DNA of 64,000 nt from Pseudoips prasinana (Eukaryota > Arthropoda > Insecta > Lepidoptera > Nolidae), in the NCBI GenBank assembly GCA_951640165.1, contig OX621240.1:8506713-8570712 (forward strand), in the 5' to 3' direction. Shown here piece by piece: positions 38,978-48,917 of this stretch. The notes beneath the pieces are model-generated. The model was not told the DNA's origin, made no database searches, and was given only the letters and a program-made list of their open reading frames with translations. Both the position numbers and the translations under genes were made by a program. Positions within the stretch are counted from its first letter, which is position 1, and each line of letters opens with the position of its first letter.

Positions 38978-39340
38978 CTAAACTTCCCTGTCTAACCCTG
39001 CAACATAGATAAATTGCAGAATCTTCTTGGCAGGAGTAACGATAACATCGTCCTGGTGCAAGAAGTGTTGGCCCAGGACGGTGTTACGTTTATGCATCAG
39101 TGGCTCACAGTGACAGAGCAGGTGTAGAGGTGTTTCGTCTGCGTTATTGCAGAATCTACACACTCTACAGTCTCCGATGCCTACCGTGGACAGGTGTTTC
39201 CTGAGACAGCAATGTCCCGTTAACACCCTAGTTATGATGCATAAGTTCCTCCTATTAAGCGCGAGGACTTCGTTCGCAGTTTTGCGGTCGTAACCCTTGA
39301 TAGCTTTTTGGAGTGAGTTAAACCTGGAAGTTTGTGCCAG
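38978..39340 (-). pseudogene. LINE pol C-terminal domain with zinc-finger-like cysteines
   Basis: Minus-strand frame: QKAIKGYDRKTANEVLALNR, then LTGHCCLRKHLSTVGIGDCR, then VCRFCNNADETPLHLLCHCE. This is the GH-L--HL...C--C---E-T--HLL--C motif found after RNase H in I/R1- and Jockey-group LINE polyproteins. About 110 codons without a stop; the front is lost near 39340. Confidence 0.7.
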
Positions 39341-39383
39341 CGTTTAACAGCTAAAATATAATATGTGAGTTATATATACCAGA

Positions 39384-39643
39384 AGGTTAGCCTGTTGGCG
39401 TGGTTGGTAGATACGCTGCCTTTCACGCCGCAGGTCGTGGGTTCAGTTCCCACCAGGGACAAATATTTGTGTGCATGAACATGTTTGTTTGTCCTGAGTC
39501 TGGGTGTAAATTATCTATATAAGTATATATTTACAAAGAAAAATAGTTTATGTAGTATATCAGTTATCTGGTTTCCATAGTACAAGCTCTGCTTAGTTTG
39601 GGATCAGATGGTCGTGTGTGAATAATGTACCAGGATATTATTA
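39384..39643 (+). mobile_element. tRNA-derived SINE (family A), reference-quality copy
   Basis: TTGGCGTGGTTGGTAGATAC (box A), GTCGTGGGTTCAGTTCCCAC (box B), GCATGAACATGTTTGTTTGT, ATCAGTTATCTGGTTTCCAT, GCTCTGCTTAGTTTGGGATC, closing TATTATTA. Full-length. Confidence 0.85.
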
Positions 39644-39644
39644 T

Positions 39645-39765
39645 CCCACTATGATGATCACAGTAGGCAAACGGCCTGAAAGATACTCCTTTGGGACGAC
39701 TTTTACACCCCCCACGGGATGAGATGGGGTGACGATATTCTATGATGTTAGCCACACACAAACAA
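39645..39765 (-). mobile_element. RTE-like LINE fragment (second type)
   Basis: Plus strand TCCTTTGGGACGACTTTTAC ... CCCACGGGATGAGATGGGGT matches 58122-58185. Contiguous with the SINE tail, so the SINE probably inserted into it. Confidence 0.5.
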
Positions 39766-40218
39766 CAAGGAGAAATCGCGGAAAATATATAAAAAAAAAA
39801 CTAAAAAAGTGCGTTTGAATTGATTGTAATCTACCCCTTTTTTGAAGTTAGTTGAAAATACAATTTATTTTTCGACCTATCCATTCAAGCTTTTGTTTAT
39901 GATAAACCCGCACGGGGAATTTACGGAATTCTTAGAATTAACTAACTCTCATTTAACTGCAAATGTCAGCAGGTAATTATTTCAAATGCGACGCACGAGA
40001 GGTATCCACATCCACATACCTTCTAAAGTATTCTTTTTTGTCTTTCACCTTTGTTCCCCAATTTTCCCTTTGTGTCAACAAAAAAAGTATTCATGTTTAA
40101 TTAAATAAAAACGGTGCTTAAGATAAAGAACATGAGGTGAATTAAGACAAAATGAAGGGAGGAGCTGAAATATGCTTAAGGAAAAATTTGTCAGAAAAAA
40201 ATTAGTAATGCGAATGAT
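39766..40218. other. Unassigned DNA
   Basis: No frames, motifs or repeats supported. Confidence 0.3.
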
Positions 40219-40598
40219 ATCAGAAAATATACAATCCTATATAAACGTGAAAGTTTGTAAGTATGGATGGATGGACGGATGTTTGTTACTCTTTCACGTA
40301 AAAACTACTGATTGGATATTAATGAAACTTTACAGTAATATAGCTAATACATCAGAATAACACATAGGCTACAATTTATAAAGTAATAGTTTGAATTGTC
40401 CAAAATATGACGATAAGTGTCAAGTAAGTAGGAAAAAATCTACCATCTGTAAGCTATTCGGCGTGCACTGACAAAACCGCTAGAGGACACATCCTACCAA
40501 TATTATAAACGCGAAAGTTTGGTAGTTTAGATGTATGGACGTTACTCTTTTACGCCAAATATACTTTAACGCAGGTGAAACCGCGGGGTATAGCTAGT
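40219..40598 (+). mobile_element. Composite Helitron-like element (copy 2)
   Basis: Same parts as 23704-24065, same order: outer 5' end, TTTGAATTGTCCAAAATATG ... AAGTAGGAAAAAATC, then an inner unit from TCCTACCAATATTATAAACG (40492) to CGCGGGGTATAGCTAGT. The outer 5' end has a small deletion. Confidence 0.75.
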
Positions 40599-40744
40599 CA
40601 CACTAATATTATAAAGGCGAAAGTTTGGGACTGTGTGAGTGTGTATGTTTGTTACTTCTTCACGTGTAAACGGCTGGAGCGATTTTAATAAAATTTGGTA
40701 TGTAGTTAGCTGACACCCTGGATTAACCGCGGGGCATAGCTAGT
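40599..40744 (+). mobile_element. Helitron-like element, internally deleted
   Basis: Begins CACACTAATATTATAAAGGC directly after the previous CTAGT and ends ACCGCGGGGCATAGCTAGT. It lacks the AACACATAGGCT-to-GTAAAA block found at 28394-28583. Confidence 0.75.
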
Positions 40745-40785
40745 AGAACATAAAGAGAAAGATTGTTTGAAGAGAATTTTGTTTT

Positions 40786-41102
40786 TATCTATCTATACAA
40801 ATAAATAAAATTGGAGTGTCTGTTTGTAATATTGAAATAACCGAGTTTTACTACATAAATATGAATACATATACGGTACATACACCAAAATAACATTTTT
40901 TACAATTTTTGTCTGTCTGTCTGTCTGTTTGTTCCGGCTAATCTCTGAAACGGCTGGACCAATTTTGACGGGATTTTATTGGCAGGTAGCTGATGTAATA
41001 AGGAGTAACTTAGGCTACTTTTATTTTAGAAAAAATCTTTTATTTTACCAAAAAACTAAATAAACTAATTAACACGCGGACGAAGTCGCGGGCACAGCTA
41101 GT
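40786..41102 (+). mobile_element. Helitron-like element, third subfamily
   Basis: TATCTATCTATACAAATAAA TAAAATTGGAGTGTCTG at the start; ACGCGGACGAAGTCGCGGGC and ACAGCTAGT at the end. The body contains (GTCT)n and GGCTGGACCAATTTTGACGG. A separate family from its neighbours but with the same hairpin-CTAGT terminus. Confidence 0.75.
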
Positions 41103-41164
41103 ATATTATATTATTAACTTATAACGAGCACTAAATGGTCTCTACTTTACAGGAAACATCTACT

Positions 41165-41310
41165 GGGTGAAGGGCAGCAGCTTCTTTCTGAGCACTATGG
41201 CCATTATACTGCGATCGGCAACCCGTCTGCCAAGCGTGGCGATTATGGCATATCCCTCCAAGATGGGGAACCTTTTGTCCAGCTGTGGACTTCTTATAGT
41301 TATGATGGCC
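41165..41310 (+). mobile_element. RTE-like LINE tail, diverged
   Basis: GGGGAACCTTTTGTCCAGCT GTGGACTTCTTATAG resembles the GEAFVQQWTSFG-stop end of RTE pol. Upstream CAAGCGTGGCGATTATGGCA also fits the family. No frame kept. Confidence 0.45.
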
Positions 41311-41547
41311 TCTAATCTAGCTTGTATGAAATAATGAAATTTATTCAGCATTTGGGTATTAATATACCTACACTTGTACCTACTTGTCAAGCTCCCACAG
41401 TACACACATACAGTACAAATATATAGTCAGATACAGTATTCTTTAATATTCAAAAAAAGTTCTACTCCCTTCGTGCAGTTTGTTGTATGACATAACATTT
41501 TGAGAAATCCTTAAATAAATAAAAGTTACTTAGCTACTATTTTAAAG

Positions 41548-41813
41548 TTTTTGAAGTTATACTTCTTTTGGCGCGATGGAGAAAAATGATGACAGTGAAT
41601 TTTTACGATGCGCGCGCACACTGACACCAAAAAATTTAACAGCATGAAGTTAGTTCTAGGTGGTATGAGAGTGAATTTTTACGATGCGCGCGCATCGTAA
41701 AAATAACAGCATGACGTTAGTTCTAGGTGGTATGAAAATTGATAACTATGTTCAAGTTGTATATTAAGAAGTATAACTTCTAACGCGTGTACATAAATAC
41801 ACACAAGTTTTTT
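41548..41813. mobile_element. Palindrome-bearing MITE, copy 2
   Basis: Same terminal repeats, tandem interior and 30-bp palindrome (41675-41704) as the element at 11928-12189, but not flanked by the direct repeat found there. So the MITE moves on its own. Confidence 0.8.
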
Positions 41814-42240
41814 AGTAATGTTATGTTGTTCCCAATAAAATAGTCTAGTAACAAACAGATTAATACGACAAGCTCAACACATTCCAATCATTAATGTAAC
41901 AATAGCGTATATCATATTTTGGCCCGACCCAATAGATACACTCATATATGTATACTCTGCGATACACTAATGAGTTTATTCCATCGTTACCGGGGTTGCC
42001 TATTGACATTTTCGTAGTAAATGGGTGTGTCTGCTCACCACTCCGCCTTTCCTTAAACATTTTAAGTCTGGACCAAGAGTTGTAATACTGTATATTATAC
42101 TGCTAAATGACAATTGATATTTTTTAAGTGAAAGCTTCTTGAGGCAAGTGTGCACTTTTTGCTATTCGGGGCAACGTCACGTTGCACTACCCATGAGCAA
42201 TATATATATATATACATATAAACTACTTTTATCCGCTTTT
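41814..42240. other. Unassigned DNA
   Basis: The 66-codon frame 41860-42060 (minus) has no support. (TA)n run at 42201-42214. Confidence 0.3.
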
Positions 42241-42408
42241 AACTTTATAAATTATAGCCTATGTGTTAATCTAGGGTGTCAGCTAACTCCATACCAAATT
42301 TTATTTAAATCGCTCCAGCCGTTTAGACGTGAAGAAGTCACAAACATGCACACTCACACAGTCACTCACTCACAAACTTTCGCCTTTATAATATTAGTGT
42401 GATTAGTG
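42241..42408 (-). mobile_element. Helitron-like element, 3' end missing
   Basis: Inverse of 28394-28560: AACTTTATAAATTATAGCCT, GGGTGTCAGCTAACTCCATA, GCTCCAGCCGTTTAGACGTG, ATAATATTAGTGTG. The hairpin-CTAGT side is lost. Confidence 0.7.
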
Positions 42409-42978
42409 TGATAACTATTATATTGCAGATTATTTAGATAAGAAGTGTAAAAATTGTTATCAATTTATGGGCAATCCCCAAAGACTTTCTTCCTTTATAT
42501 CATATATTAAGTATCTTCGCTAAGTTCTTCACGAGAGCTCTTACTAAAAGGAAAATAGGTAAAATATTTAAAGTTGCGATTCACAAATCTTTCATAAAAT
42601 ATTTTACCGGCAAGCGAAATTTATGAAATGGGCTACTTCCCTAATGATGGGGATAAAAAAGTGCCACTTGTATTAAAAATTAAAATTTGCATATTTAATC
42701 AAGGGCCCGAGTTCTAGCGAGATTTTTTGCAAGTTCTTACGAATTATTCATCTAGCTATAGCGACTGATAAATCGGTGTTATATTTAATCCTCAAAAGAC
42801 GTTTATAAACTCTGCACTCAAGGAGTATAAATATTTTATTTAAAATTAAATTTGCAGCAACTCAAAGCTCTTTTCAAATAAGATTTAAAGTGGGTACTTA
42901 CTTATTTAGAATAAATGAATATTGTTTGCAAAAGTTTTCGTATTATCATAAGTAAATACAAATATATGCCATAGAACG
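42409..42978. other. Unassigned DNA
   Basis: Nothing supported. Confidence 0.3.
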
Positions 42979-43227
42979 GTCACCGTAGCCTAGTTGGTAG
43001 TGCTCCTGCCTACGAAGCTGGTGGTCCTGGGTTCGGATCCCGGTAAGTGCAAATATTTGTGTTATGAGCACGAATATTTGTTTCTGAGTCATGGATGTTT
43101 TCTATGTATATAAGTATTTATCTATCTATATAAGTATGTATATCGTCGCCTGATACCCATAGTACAAGCTTTGCTTAGTTTGGGGCTAGGATGATCTGTG
43201 TGACATTGTCCCTAGATATTATTATAG
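42979..43227 (+). mobile_element. tRNA-derived SINE (family B), full-length
   Basis: GTAGCCTAGTTGGTAGTGCT (box A), GTCCTGGGTTCGGATCCCGG (box B), AGTGCAAATATTTGTGTTAT, GGGGCTAGGATGATCTGTGT, TATTATTATA end. Best copy of family B. Confidence 0.85.
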
Positions 43228-43454
43228 AAAGTCTGCCGCCGTAATATTTTTCGATACTACATATTTTTAAACATTCTAGATTCACAGTGCGGGTCAGAGT
43301 TACGAAAACATTATAAATATCATGAAAAATAGGTGGCAAGGACAGACACCACTAGACTGAATTCAACACGACTAAGAATAGGTTAACAAAAATACAACGT
43401 GTCGCTTCGAATGACTTTAATTTAAAACTACAGCCTGTATTTACTAACGATTCG

Positions 43455-43722
43455 GGTCGGGTCTGTTCGCGTGGTTGGCAAATGCTTGCTTTTCACGCCG
43501 GGGTTCGTGGGTTTGATTCCCACCAGGACAGATATTTATGCGCATGAACATGTCTGTTTGTTCCGAATCTGTTTGTGATTATCTATATAAGTATGTATTT
43601 ACAAAAGAAAAGTAGTAGATGTAGTATATCAGTTATCTAGTTTCCATAGTACAAGCTTTGCTTAGTTTGGGATCATATGGCCGAGCGTAAATAATGTCAC
43701 AGGATATTATATTATTATAATC
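43455..43722 (+). mobile_element. tRNA-derived SINE (family A), full-length
   Basis: GTTCGCGTGGTTGGCAAATG, TTCGTGGGTTTGATTCCCAC, then the standard body and tail ending GGATATTATATTATTATAAT. Confidence 0.8.
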
Positions 43723-44434
43723 TACAATAACGAGACTAGTACAATGTAAATTTAATTCAGGAAAATATGTCCGAGGTGGAGGCCTGGAGACTTGTAACAC
43801 AGGGTTAACCTAGTACCGGCTCCAGTCTCCACAACATATCTGTACGACCTACTTCTAACCTGCAACCTTGTAACTTTTATTCTAAAATATTTGTGGAGAA
43901 TATAAACGATTTTTATTATTGGAACGAAGTTCCTTATCGCGCGTTGTGAACAAATTAGCTAGACGGAAAAAAAAATCTCACGAAAAGTTGTCACGACACT
44001 TTTTGCAGCTGTGCGGCGTGCGCATGTTTCTCTGTCTGTTTCTCTCTCTCTCTCTCTCTCTTATAGAAAGCAAGCCAGATATTTTCATTTCTATTTCGCA
44101 TTGAACAGTGTGGTGTCGCGACGATTATTTTTGTTGAGTGTATACAGGTTTTTTGTACAAAATAAATAATAAGAAATAACTTCGTTCCATCCGGGTGTCC
44201 CTTGACACCTCTCAAGTTTTTTATTATTATTATTATTTTATATGTATTAATACCATAAACCGTGTGGTTCCGGCTTAAAAAGAATATTAGGGCCATCCCA
44301 TAACATCCCGTGGGTATCGTGGTAGAGAATGCCTTTGGCATTAAGTCCGCCTTTGTACAATTCTGTGCAAGAAGTTAAAAAAAAAATAAAAAAAAATATC
44401 CTAAAAGGACTAAGGGATACAGCAGGTCGGGCGT
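43723..44434. other. Unassigned DNA with (TC)n at 44038-44061
   Basis: A clean CT/TC microsatellite of 24 bases at 44038-44061. The overlapping frames 43919-44104 and 43991-44341 on opposite strands are not supported. (TTA)n at 44220-44236. Confidence 0.4.
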
Positions 44435-44436
44435 AT

Positions 44437-44654
44437 GTACAGTCAACAGCAAAAGTAGATGATCAAAGTCGGATATTCAATACTAATTATCATAAATTGC
44501 GACAAAATAGTGTGGTGGTGAAGAGTATCTAGTTGAAGGTGTGCGTGAGTGTTAAGTGTAAAAAATATTAACTAGTGAAAACTGCCGCCCAATAGCATCA
44601 TAAACTGAAAACTCAGGTCCGATTTTGATCATCTACTTATGCTGTTGACTGTAC
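44437..44654. mobile_element. Tc1/mariner-type MITE, 218 bp
   Basis: TACAGTCAACAGCAAAAGTA GATGATCAAAGTCGGA at the left edge; its inverse with two mismatches at the right (39 of 39 positions aligned including flanks). Starts CAGT next to TA, as Tc1/mariner ends do. No frame inside. Confidence 0.75.
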
Positions 44655-45031
44655 ATTCGCTAATACGTGTCTTCTGACCCACTAAACGTTAAACGAGTTT
44701 GAACCTTCTCCATTAACCGTAGGTAAGCGATACATACGATCTTAATGAACTAGAACGACTGGTTCAAGATAAACAAATAAGTTATGCCAATTTGATCTTT
44801 AATACGTTAAATTAGGGTAGTAAAAAAATTAATAGGTACTGTTTTGTTACTGATAAATCCATACCAATTGAAAATAAACCTTAAAGTTTCAAAGTAAGGG
44901 TTTAAGTTCATTATTTCTTAACTAGGGTCAGGTAATAGATATCACCGACTGTACTAAAGCTACCACCCAACTGCTGACACGATAAGCGCGGTGACTAGGT
45001 ACGGCAAACCCCTCTAAACGACAACATTATA
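44655..45031. other. Unassigned DNA
   Basis: Nothing supported. Confidence 0.3.
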
Positions 45032-45090
45032 GTAACCTTTGGGGGAGGCCTATGTCCAGCAGTGGACAAAATCAGGCTGATGATGTGATG
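45032..45090 (+). mobile_element. RTE LINE 3' end, very short
   Basis: CTTTGGGGGAGGCCTATGTC CAGCAGTGGA then GGCTGATGATGTGATG. About 60 bases of the pol end and GATG-like tail. Confidence 0.65.
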
Positions 45091-45202
45091 TATTCATACT
45101 TACTGTTAAAAAACACAACTGTCTGTATTTTTTCTGATAAACAAATATAGTATAAGTCCGAAACCTTCTTCAAAGCTATCCCTATCGAATAAAAAATAAT
45201 AA

Positions 45203-45573
45203 TAATAATAATGTCCTCCCAGCCGCAATCCGGCCACGGCGGCCAGCCTCAATAGAGATTAGCCATCTGCGCGGGACATATTATAGTACACAAGTGTGTG
45301 CGCAAACACAGGAGCACTTTCTATTCGATCACTCTCATGATCCGATTGGACGTCTAGCGACACGACCGGAAAGAGGTCAGGTACAGGACCGACGGCTTTA
45401 CGTGCTCTCCGAGGCACGAGGGTATAATGCCACCAACTCCCAGACTTCGGGCTGATGATGAGAAATTTTTCTTTTTACAGAAAAGTCCCAAAAATCACTT
45501 TTTGGCCCGACCCGGGATTTGAACCCAGGACCTCGTTCTCTGCGGGTGAACACGCTACCGCTAGACCAACGAT
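45203..45573 (-). mobile_element. tRNA-derived SINE (family D), full-length
   Basis: Preceded by (AAT)n at 45190-45212, which is the tail on the minus strand. Head ends at 45573 with TCGTTGGTCTAGCGGTAGCG; box B CCTGGGTTCAAATCCCGGGT. Confidence 0.85.
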
Positions 45574-45869
45574 TATAATTATAATCAGTTACCAAACTGG
45601 ACTTAATAACCTCTTTTTTAGAAATCGGATAAAATTATGTTCTTGAGGATTCTAGCTACAACAATTATTATTTTCAATTCATCTTCTTCCAAGGACCTTT
45701 CACATTTTCAAATCAGACATATGAAACAAAACTTAATAAGAACACAAATACTGATCATTGCAGAATTGGAACTGAGTCCTCCCGGGTGCAAAGGCTCAAC
45801 CATACGGCTTATTTTATTTTATCGTATGGCCTGTGGTTACCCAAGCGGCCCAGTAAGTCTTTACTATAG
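45574..45869. other. Unassigned DNA with a 79-codon frame
   Basis: Plus frame 45637-45876 starts MFLRILATTIIIFNSSSSKD, signal-peptide-like at first glance, but its end lies in the SINE B tail and there is no promoter or splice support. Confidence 0.25.
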
Positions 45870-45995
45870 CTTATAGACTGTTTTCTATGTATTTAAGTAT
45901 TTATATCGTCGCCTGGTACCCATAGCACAAGCTTTGCTTAGTTTGGGGCTAGGATGATCTGTGTGACATTGTCCCAAGATATTATTATTATTATC
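45870..45995 (+). mobile_element. Family B SINE, 3' fragment
   Basis: CTATGTATTTAAGTATTTAT through GGGGCTAGGATGATCTGTGT and (TTA)n. Confidence 0.75.
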
Positions 45996-46266
45996 TAAAG
46001 ACTACAACCGGGGCTGACAGATTAACCTACCCTCCAAATGAAAGAAATAAAACTACTTTGTGGGTTTGTTAGAGCATATCGTACGACCTAAATTTAATAA
46101 ATATAAATATTTACTACGCGAATATCATTAAATTATGGAAAGTCTTTTAATACTTAATAATACTACATTTTGGTCGATCTTTATTCAATGTAAATAATAC
46201 ACCTAGGATTGTTAATTGTAGTGCGCACTATGTCGCATGGGATTCTTCTCTGGGGAAATTCTGCTG
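45996..46266. other. Unassigned DNA
   Basis: Nothing supported. Confidence 0.3.
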
Positions 46267-46521
46267 ATAATAATAATATCAAGGGACAACGTCACACAGA
46301 TCATCCTAGCCCCAAACTAAGCGAAGCTTGTACTATGGGTACCAGGCGACGATATACATACTTATATAGATAGATAAATACTTAAATACACAGAGCACAT
46401 CCATGACTCAGAAACAAATGTTCGTGCTCATCACACAAATATTTGCACTTACCGGGATTCGAACCCAGGACTACCAGCTTCGTAGGCAGGAGCACTACCA
46501 ACTAGGCTACGGTGACCGTCA
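46267..46521 (-). mobile_element. tRNA-derived SINE (family B), full-length
   Basis: Minus strand: GGTCACCGTAGCCTAGTTGG, GTCCTGGGTTCGAATCCCGG, then the body to (ATT)n. Box B is the canonical GGTTCGAATCC. Confidence 0.85.
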
Positions 46522-46611
46522 ACCACACCTTAATTTTAAAAAAGAAAACGAAAAGAATAATAACGAGATTATTGTTATTATTATTTTCGTTTTCTTTAAT
46601 TTATTATAGCA

Positions 46612-46865
46612 AAATGTTCTCACCGGTCTGTAAGTGGTTAGCGCAGTTAAGCAACCAGGCTCGTGGTCAGGCCATAGATGGGCGACCGCCAAAGTGTTTA
46701 ACTTCTGAGCGTCTCCTTGCTTCGGAGGGCACGTTAATCAGGCGGTCCGGGTTGTAGACATTAGACAACAGGTCTTGCAAGTCGTTAAGCCATGTAGAGA
46801 CCTACTGGGCGGCTTGAACAACTATGAAACTAGGGTAACCACTACCCATACGATAAGTAAGTAAG
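46612..46865 (+). mobile_element. 5S rRNA-derived SINE copy 4, with tail
   Basis: TAAGTGGTTAGCGCAGTTAA GCA (box A region), GGTCAGGCCATAGATGGGCG ACC (box C region), GCCATGTAGAGACCTACTGG, then GTAACCACTACCCATACGAT and (AAGT)n. The tail shows where the element ends. Confidence 0.7.
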
Positions 46866-47028
46866 TATGGCAAAACGGATTGTGCTTTATAATAAAAAGA
46901 AATATCCATGAAAGAAATCGCTTAGAGTTAGCTAAATATATTATACTTTAGAAGTCAATTAATGTTTTCATTGTCGAATGCATATCATAATTAATCGTAT
47001 CATCGTAATTAATTTTAGTTTAGTTAGA

Positions 47029-47068
47029 AGTTTTTCTCGACAGCACACCAGTGCTGTCGAGAAAAACT
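47029..47068. repeat. Perfect 18-bp foldback, 4-base loop
   Basis: AGTTTTTCTCGACAGCAC (47029-47046) and its exact complement (47051-47068), loop ACCA. Confidence 0.85.
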
Positions 47069-47377
47069 GCGAGCACGTGTTGTTAAAGCAACATTCCCTG
47101 AAGCAGAACATTTGGTAAAGTATATACAAAGGTAAGATAGGCTTATCTCTGATGTATTGGGTAATCGATTAGAAGATGCCATTTATTTTTATTATTATTA
47201 TTTTTTTTGTTGGAAAACCTACAGCTGTTGATACGTGATTAGCTATTTGTATATAATGTAGAAAGCCAATTACAGGTTCTCACCAATAGCCATACATTAC
47301 AAAACTGGTACATGTTTGCTTATATCTCGGAAACATGCAACTGAATACATATCTTAAAAATGTTAGTTTCCTTACAG
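47069..47377. other. Unassigned DNA
   Basis: (ATT)n with a T-run at 47183-47210; nothing else. Confidence 0.3.
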
Positions 47378-47665
47378 TTACTTATTACTAAAGAAATCAA
47401 GCCATAGCAACCGCTTTACTGTTTTTATGTTGAATGAATAAGGGTCTAAGTTATGTTTCTTACATAACATGTTAAAGTTCCTACTTGCTCTCACTATGAA
47501 CGAGTTTTGTCGGTAATTCGTTGAAACAATTGGAATTGATATAGGGGGATTGTGACGAGTTCTGCTAGGTACGTTAAAGTTGATTTTGCTTAATAATAAG
47601 TATGAAAGATCTGAGGTTTCTCGTCGTCTAATAAGTGGCATTAGGTGAATTTAAGGTATACGAAT
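47378..47665 (-). pseudogene. LINE reverse transcriptase C-terminal fragment
   Basis: Minus frame: MPLIRRRETSDLSYLLLSKI, NFNVPSRTRHNPPISIPIVS, then TNYRQNSFIVRASRNFNMLC. The RR--DL-(FL) followed by I-F-VP--R and YR-NS pattern is the tail domain of Jockey/CR1-group polymerases. About ten residues that usually lie between the two motifs are missing. Confidence 0.55.
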
Positions 47666-47769
47666 AGAAACGCATTTTATTGGAAGCCGGTGAAATGTTT
47701 TATGTTCATAATTTCCAGGTTAAGTTTATTATGATGTCGTAATTCCATCTGCGTAACATAGATTAGTTA

Positions 47770-48015
47770 GCTTTGTGCAAGGTTACCCCGTTAACGGGGC
47801 CCCATCAGGCGCCATGAGAAGTCCACTGCAGATTAGGTTAAATGTCGAGGGCACCGGAGCAGCATACCCGCGTTCCCGGGGCTCCTCCCGTTAGGCGCCA
47901 AGAGAAGTCCACGGCAGGTTAGGTTTAGTCGGTGCGAGTCCGACATACCCACCCGCAGACACTTTTTGCGGATGGCATGCGTAGGAATTCCCCCTGCCTT
48001 ATCAAAAAAAAAAAG
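47770..48015 (+). repeat. Dispersed repeat with CCCGCGTTCCCGGGGCTCC
   Basis: Contains two internal copies of (GGGGCCCC/GGGGCTCC)...GGCGCCA-GAGAAGTCCAC-GCAG(A/G)TTAG, at about 47795 and 47880, then GGTGCGAGTCCGACATACCC and an A-run. Inverse relative at 51985-52135. Confidence 0.6.
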
Positions 48016-48544
48016 TTTAAGTGTCGAGTCCGACATTCCCATCATCCCATCATGCGTAGGCATTACACCTGGGTTATAAAAAAGTGTCCTCGTATTTGGA
48101 TTAAAGAGTTCCATAATACATGGGTGGATGCAGGTGTTATCTATTTAAAAAAATCTCCCGGTATTTATTTTATTAATTTATCTTTTCACCCCTGTCTGGG
48201 AATTGAATCCGAAACGCCGGTGCGCCGAGGTAGTGAGCCTACTAACTAAACCACTGCACTGTATGTGTAGAACTTGCAAACAATTTAGCTTATTCCTTAA
48301 GTTTTTGCCATAGGAACGAGCCTTACAAAATTTTGTGAAGAACAAATTCTTCTATCTTTTTGCGTGGAAGGAATTGATTTCGAAACCCTCTCAAAGACGG
48401 TCTCATCGTAACTGGTTCTCGCAGTAATGCCAGGAATTAAGAAAGCAAAGAACCTAGTAAACGCCCGTTGAATTGATTAAATTACACATTGCGGATATTT
48501 CTTTTACTTATTTATCCTAAAACTTTATGCACATTTTCTTCCAG
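48016..48544. other. Repeat continuation and tRNA-like remnant at 48185-48262
   Basis: GGGAATTGAATCCGAAACGC (minus GGATTCAATTCCC, a box B) and TAAACCACTGCACTG suggest a decayed tRNA SINE on the minus strand. 48480-48544 would be intron if the next exon is real. Confidence 0.35.
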
Positions 48545-48710
48545 GTGGTATACTCCGCACAAAATTATGATGAACACACACGCTCGTTATTGAATATAGA
48601 TCTCTCTCAGGTTCTGGTTGAAATTCAGTTTTCCGCTGTAGCTGCTTTATGCAATGCCACGGTACCCAAACTGAACCGCACTCTATTTTTGTTCCGATGC
48701 GGCGCACTAT
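48545..48710 (+). CDS. Candidate internal exon of an unknown gene
   Basis: Preceded by CACATTTTCTTCCAG (good 3' splice site) and followed by GCACTAT|GTAAGATG (good donor). The 166-base exon in phase reads VVYSAQNYDEHTRSLLNIDL, SQVLVEIQFSAVAALCNATV, PKLNRTLFLFRCGAL. Codon use is mixed and the peptide looks globular rather than repeat-like. The opposite strand is also open, which weakens the case. Together with 48892-48917 it would form the end of a gene on the plus strand whose earlier exons I did not find. No family recognised. Confidence 0.3.
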
Positions 48711-48891
48711 GTAAGATGCGCTTAGTATCGATGACATATAGTTATAAGAATAGTCATATTATATTTGTTAGTACAGTTTTAAAAAGTAGTTAATAAGTTC
48801 ATCACAAATTGTACATACGCCACGTTTTAATATAAGCGCCGATGATCGGAGAAAAAATAAATAATATTTTCTTTTTCTTTCTATTTTCTAG

Positions 48892-48917
48892 ATGGCGCCA
48901 ACATCAGTCAGATTTAA
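48892..48917 (+). CDS. Candidate terminal exon following the 48545 exon
   Basis: The 181-base candidate intron 48711-48891 ends in TTTTCTTTCTATTTTCTAG, a very strong 3' splice site. Joining phase 1 to phase 1 gives Y-GANISQI and a TAA at 48915-48917. An alternative reading from ATG 48892 gives a 74-codon frame to 49116. Tentative. Confidence 0.25.

Noticed and set aside
45637..45876. Frame starting with a signal-peptide-like MFLRILATTIIIF
   Set aside because: It runs into a SINE B tail and has no splice or promoter context.
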